Positions 5,377 to 8,523 of a stretch of 8,523 bases of DNA are shown piece after piece; position 1 is the stretch's first letter, and every line of letters starts with the position of its first letter. The notes below the pieces were generated by a model. It saw only the letters and a program-made list of their open reading frames with translations. It was not told where the DNA came from and did no database searches. The position numbers and the translations under genes were made by a program. The stretch is from Ilumatobacteraceae bacterium (lineage in GTDB: Bacteria > Actinomycetota > Acidimicrobiia > Acidimicrobiales > Ilumatobacteraceae): assembly GCA_007122945.1 (NCBI GenBank), contig SKSP01000185.1, positions 1 to 8,523 of the forward strand, read 5' to 3'.

Positions 5377-5423
5377 CCGTCCGCGCCGATCGGCCGGATC
5401 CGGCTGATCGGTCCAGACGGTTC
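5377..5423. repeat. Third, diverged copy of the palindromic repeat; likely bidirectional terminator
   Basis: The 47 positions align without gaps to copy 1 (1595-1641) with 38 identities. The 44-bp core (5377-5420) is a near-palindrome with 18 of 22 positions pairing and a perfect 12-bp dyad, GCCGGATCCGGC, at its centre. It fills the gap between two convergent genes, starting 8 nt after the crotonase stop and touching the glycosyltransferase stop codon (5422-5424). Position and structure fit a terminator serving both genes. Confidence 0.75.
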
Positions 5424-6582
5424 AGCCGCTGGCGGTGGTGACGTCGACGTAGACGTCGTGGGTGCGGGCGGCGATCGCGTCCCAGGTGTAGGTCGCGTCG
5501 AGCAGCTCGGCGCCACGGCGACGCATGTCGGCGGCGAGCTCGGGATCGTCGAGCAGCTGCTCGATGCGGTCGGCGAGCTGGTCCGCGTTGCCGGGCTCGA
5601 ACAGCAGCGCCGACCCCGTGCCGCCGACGAGCTCGGCCAGGCCGCCGGTGTCGGCGACGATCAGCGGAGCACCGCCGGCGAGCGCTTCGAGCGCGACCAC
5701 CCCGAACGGCTCGTACAACGACGGGATCACGACGCACGCCGCCCGGTGGATCGTGTCGCGCAGCTCGGGGTCCGACAGGAACCCCGGCAGCGTGACGACG
5801 TCGCTGACCCCTTCGATGTCGACCTGTGACTGCAGCTCGGGGAGGTACGAACCCCGGCCGGCGATCACGCACTCGATGTCGCCGCGGCGCAATCGCAGCG
5901 TCGAGATCGCGCGGGCCAGCACCTGGAACCCCTTCTCGTACTGCACCCGGCCCCACGTCAGGATCAGCGGTGGTGCGTCGGGGTCGGGCTGCGGCCCGTC
6001 CGCCCGCCACCAGGCCGGGTCGATGCCGTTCGGGATGCGGTGCACCCGGGCCGGGTCGAGCTCGAAGCCCCCGACGATCTCGCGGACCATCAACTTCGTG
6101 CTCGTGATCACACGCGCCGATCGGAACGCCAGCCACCACTCGACGCTGTTGATGTCGCTCGGCTCGCCGGGCGGCAGATGACCGCCGTGGCGGCCGCGCT
6201 CGGTACCGTGCAACGTGGTCACCAGCGGGACGTCGTACCAGCGTGAGAGCACGTCCCCGGCCCACGCGACCGGCCAGTCGTGGGCGTGCACGACGTCGGG
6301 CCGCCACCCGCCGAGCGTCGCCGCCCGGGTCACGAGCGCGTGGTTCGCCGACGCCGTGCGGGCGATCGCCGATCCGCCGGCGATCCACGGCATGTCGACG
6401 TCGGCCCGCACGACCCGGACACCGTTGCGGTCGGCGTCGTGCTCGGCCATCGGGTGGCGGCGGGTCAAGAGCACGATCTCGTCGTCGCCGGTGGCCAGCG
6501 CGTGGGCCAGGCCGTCGACGTGGGCGGCGATGCCGCCAGCCGTGCCGGGCGGGTATTCCCAACTCAGCATGAGCACGCGCAC
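5422..6582 (-). CDS. GT4-family glycosyltransferase, probable glycogen/alpha-glucan synthase type
   Basis: The protein has 386 residues with the two-domain GT-B fold. The N-terminal domain starts MRVLMLSWEYPPGTAGG, with the glycine-rich acceptor loop near 14-18, and has VVHAHDW at 97-103. The C-terminal domain has NGID at 185-188, GRVQYEKG (211-218) with Arg212 and Lys217 for the donor phosphates, and EPFGVVALE (291-299), the EX7E nucleotide-sugar motif with Glu291 and Glu299. GT4 enzymes of this type include actinobacterial GlgA/GlgM, which use ADP-glucose to extend alpha-1,4-glucan or make maltose-1-phosphate. The divergent glgB supports a role in alpha-glucan synthesis, but donor and acceptor cannot be fixed from sequence and a cell-envelope mannosyl- or glucosyltransferase is possible. 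The start is a GTG at 6582 with a TAGGGT hexamer 8 nt upstream. Confidence 0.86.
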   Translation of the reverse strand: MRVLMLSWEYPPGTAGGIAAHVDGLAHALATGDDEIVLLTRRHPMAEHDADRNGVRVVRADVDMPWIAGGSAIARTASANHALVTRAATLGGWRPDVVHAHDWPVAWAGDVLSRWYDVPLVTTLHGTERGRHGGHLPPGEPSDINSVEWWLAFRSARVITSTKLMVREIVGGFELDPARVHRIPNGIDPAWWRADGPQPDPDAPPLILTWGRVQYEKGFQVLARAISTLRLRRGDIECVIAGRGSYLPELQSQVDIEGVSDVVTLPGFLSDPELRDTIHRAACVVIPSLYEPFGVVALEALAGGAPLIVADTGGLAELVGGTGSALLFEPGNADQLADRIEQLLDDPELAADMRRRGAELLDATYTWDAIAARTHDVYVDVTTASG

Positions 6583-6590
6583 GGCCGCGC

Positions 6591-6596
6591 ACCCTA
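6591..6596 (-). promoter_or_regulatory. Predicted -10 of the glycosyltransferase gene (leaderless)
   Basis: The minus strand reads TAGGGT, then 8 nt, then the GTG at 6582. It faces away from the glgB -10 with 8 bp between the two hexamers. Confidence 0.5.
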
Positions 6597-6604
6597 CCGC
6601 CGCC

Positions 6605-6610
6605 TATCCT
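6605..6610 (+). promoter_or_regulatory. Predicted -10 of glgB (leaderless)
   Basis: TATCCT is followed by 8 nt and the GTG at 6619. Its expected -35 region (about 6582-6587) coincides with the start codon and leader region of the divergent glycosyltransferase gene, so the two promoters overlap. Confidence 0.55.
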
Positions 6611-6618
6611 GGACGGTC

Positions 6619-8514
<1,896 letters not shown>

Positions 8515-8523
8515 CGAGGGTCC

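Noticed and set aside
3374..6592. A 1072-codon open frame on the minus strand spanning the MFS, crotonase and glycosyltransferase genes
   Set aside because: It has the low-complexity Arg/Gly/Ala/Pro-rich composition of out-of-frame GC-rich DNA and covers three well-supported genes in other frames, with no recognisable domain.
6280..6618. An N-terminal extension of GlgB by 113 residues in the same frame
   Set aside because: The extension lies antisense to the glycosyltransferase start, does not resemble a GlgB N1 domain, and would bypass the well-placed TATCCT/GTG start.

Overview
This window looks like ordinary chromosomal DNA from a very GC-rich actinobacterium. Codon third positions are almost all G or C, several genes start with GTG, and most start codons lack a Shine-Dalgarno sequence. 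Gene content (a MeaB GTPase, a GT4 glycosyltransferase beside a GlgB without the N1 domain, and an AbiEi-like plus DUF559-like protein) would fit an Acidimicrobiia/Ilumatobacter-type genome, but that placement is inference. I see no tRNA, rRNA, CRISPR array, phage gene or transposase.

Layout from left to right: the last 36 codons of murA (+, 1-111) overlap the 3' end of a 70-residue single-pass membrane protein (-, 98-310). Divergent from it is a likely operon of a NifU C-terminal-domain iron-sulfur carrier (+, 342-593) and meaB (+, 604-1578). Two abutting long hairpins built on a 53-bp direct repeat (1581-1712) separate meaB from a convergent AbiEi-like/Vsr-like nuclease gene (-, 1669-2646). 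An ArsR-family regulator (-, 2698-3237) lies just upstream of the nuclease gene on the same strand. Divergent from the regulator is an MFS exporter (+, 3308-4567), and the gap between them holds two matching operator palindromes. A crotonase/enoyl-CoA hydratase (+, 4601-5368) follows. It converges on a GT4 glycosyltransferase (-, 5422-6582), with a third copy of the hairpin repeat between the two stop codons. The glycosyltransferase is divergent from the glycogen branching enzyme glgB (+, 6619-8514), and the two share a 36-bp promoter region.

Functionally the genes fall into small units: iron-sulfur delivery with B12-mutase maintenance (Nfu-like, MeaB); a self-regulated efflux unit (ArsR, MFS) with a nuclease attached to the regulator's transcript; fatty-acid or side-chain beta-oxidation (crotonase); and alpha-glucan synthesis (GT4, GlgB).

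Three observations go beyond the gene list. (1) A family of about 44-bp near-palindromes sits at both convergent junctions with room for one, and probably acts as bidirectional terminators. One copy encodes the last 13 residues of the nuclease. (2) Five of the six start codons preceded by a divergent or outward-facing intergenic region have a TANNNT hexamer exactly 7-8 nt upstream, which suggests leaderless transcription. (3) The ArsR/MFS intergenic region carries two TTGGA-N5-TCCAA operators with centres 19 bp apart. I do not see a clearly new multi-gene system here.
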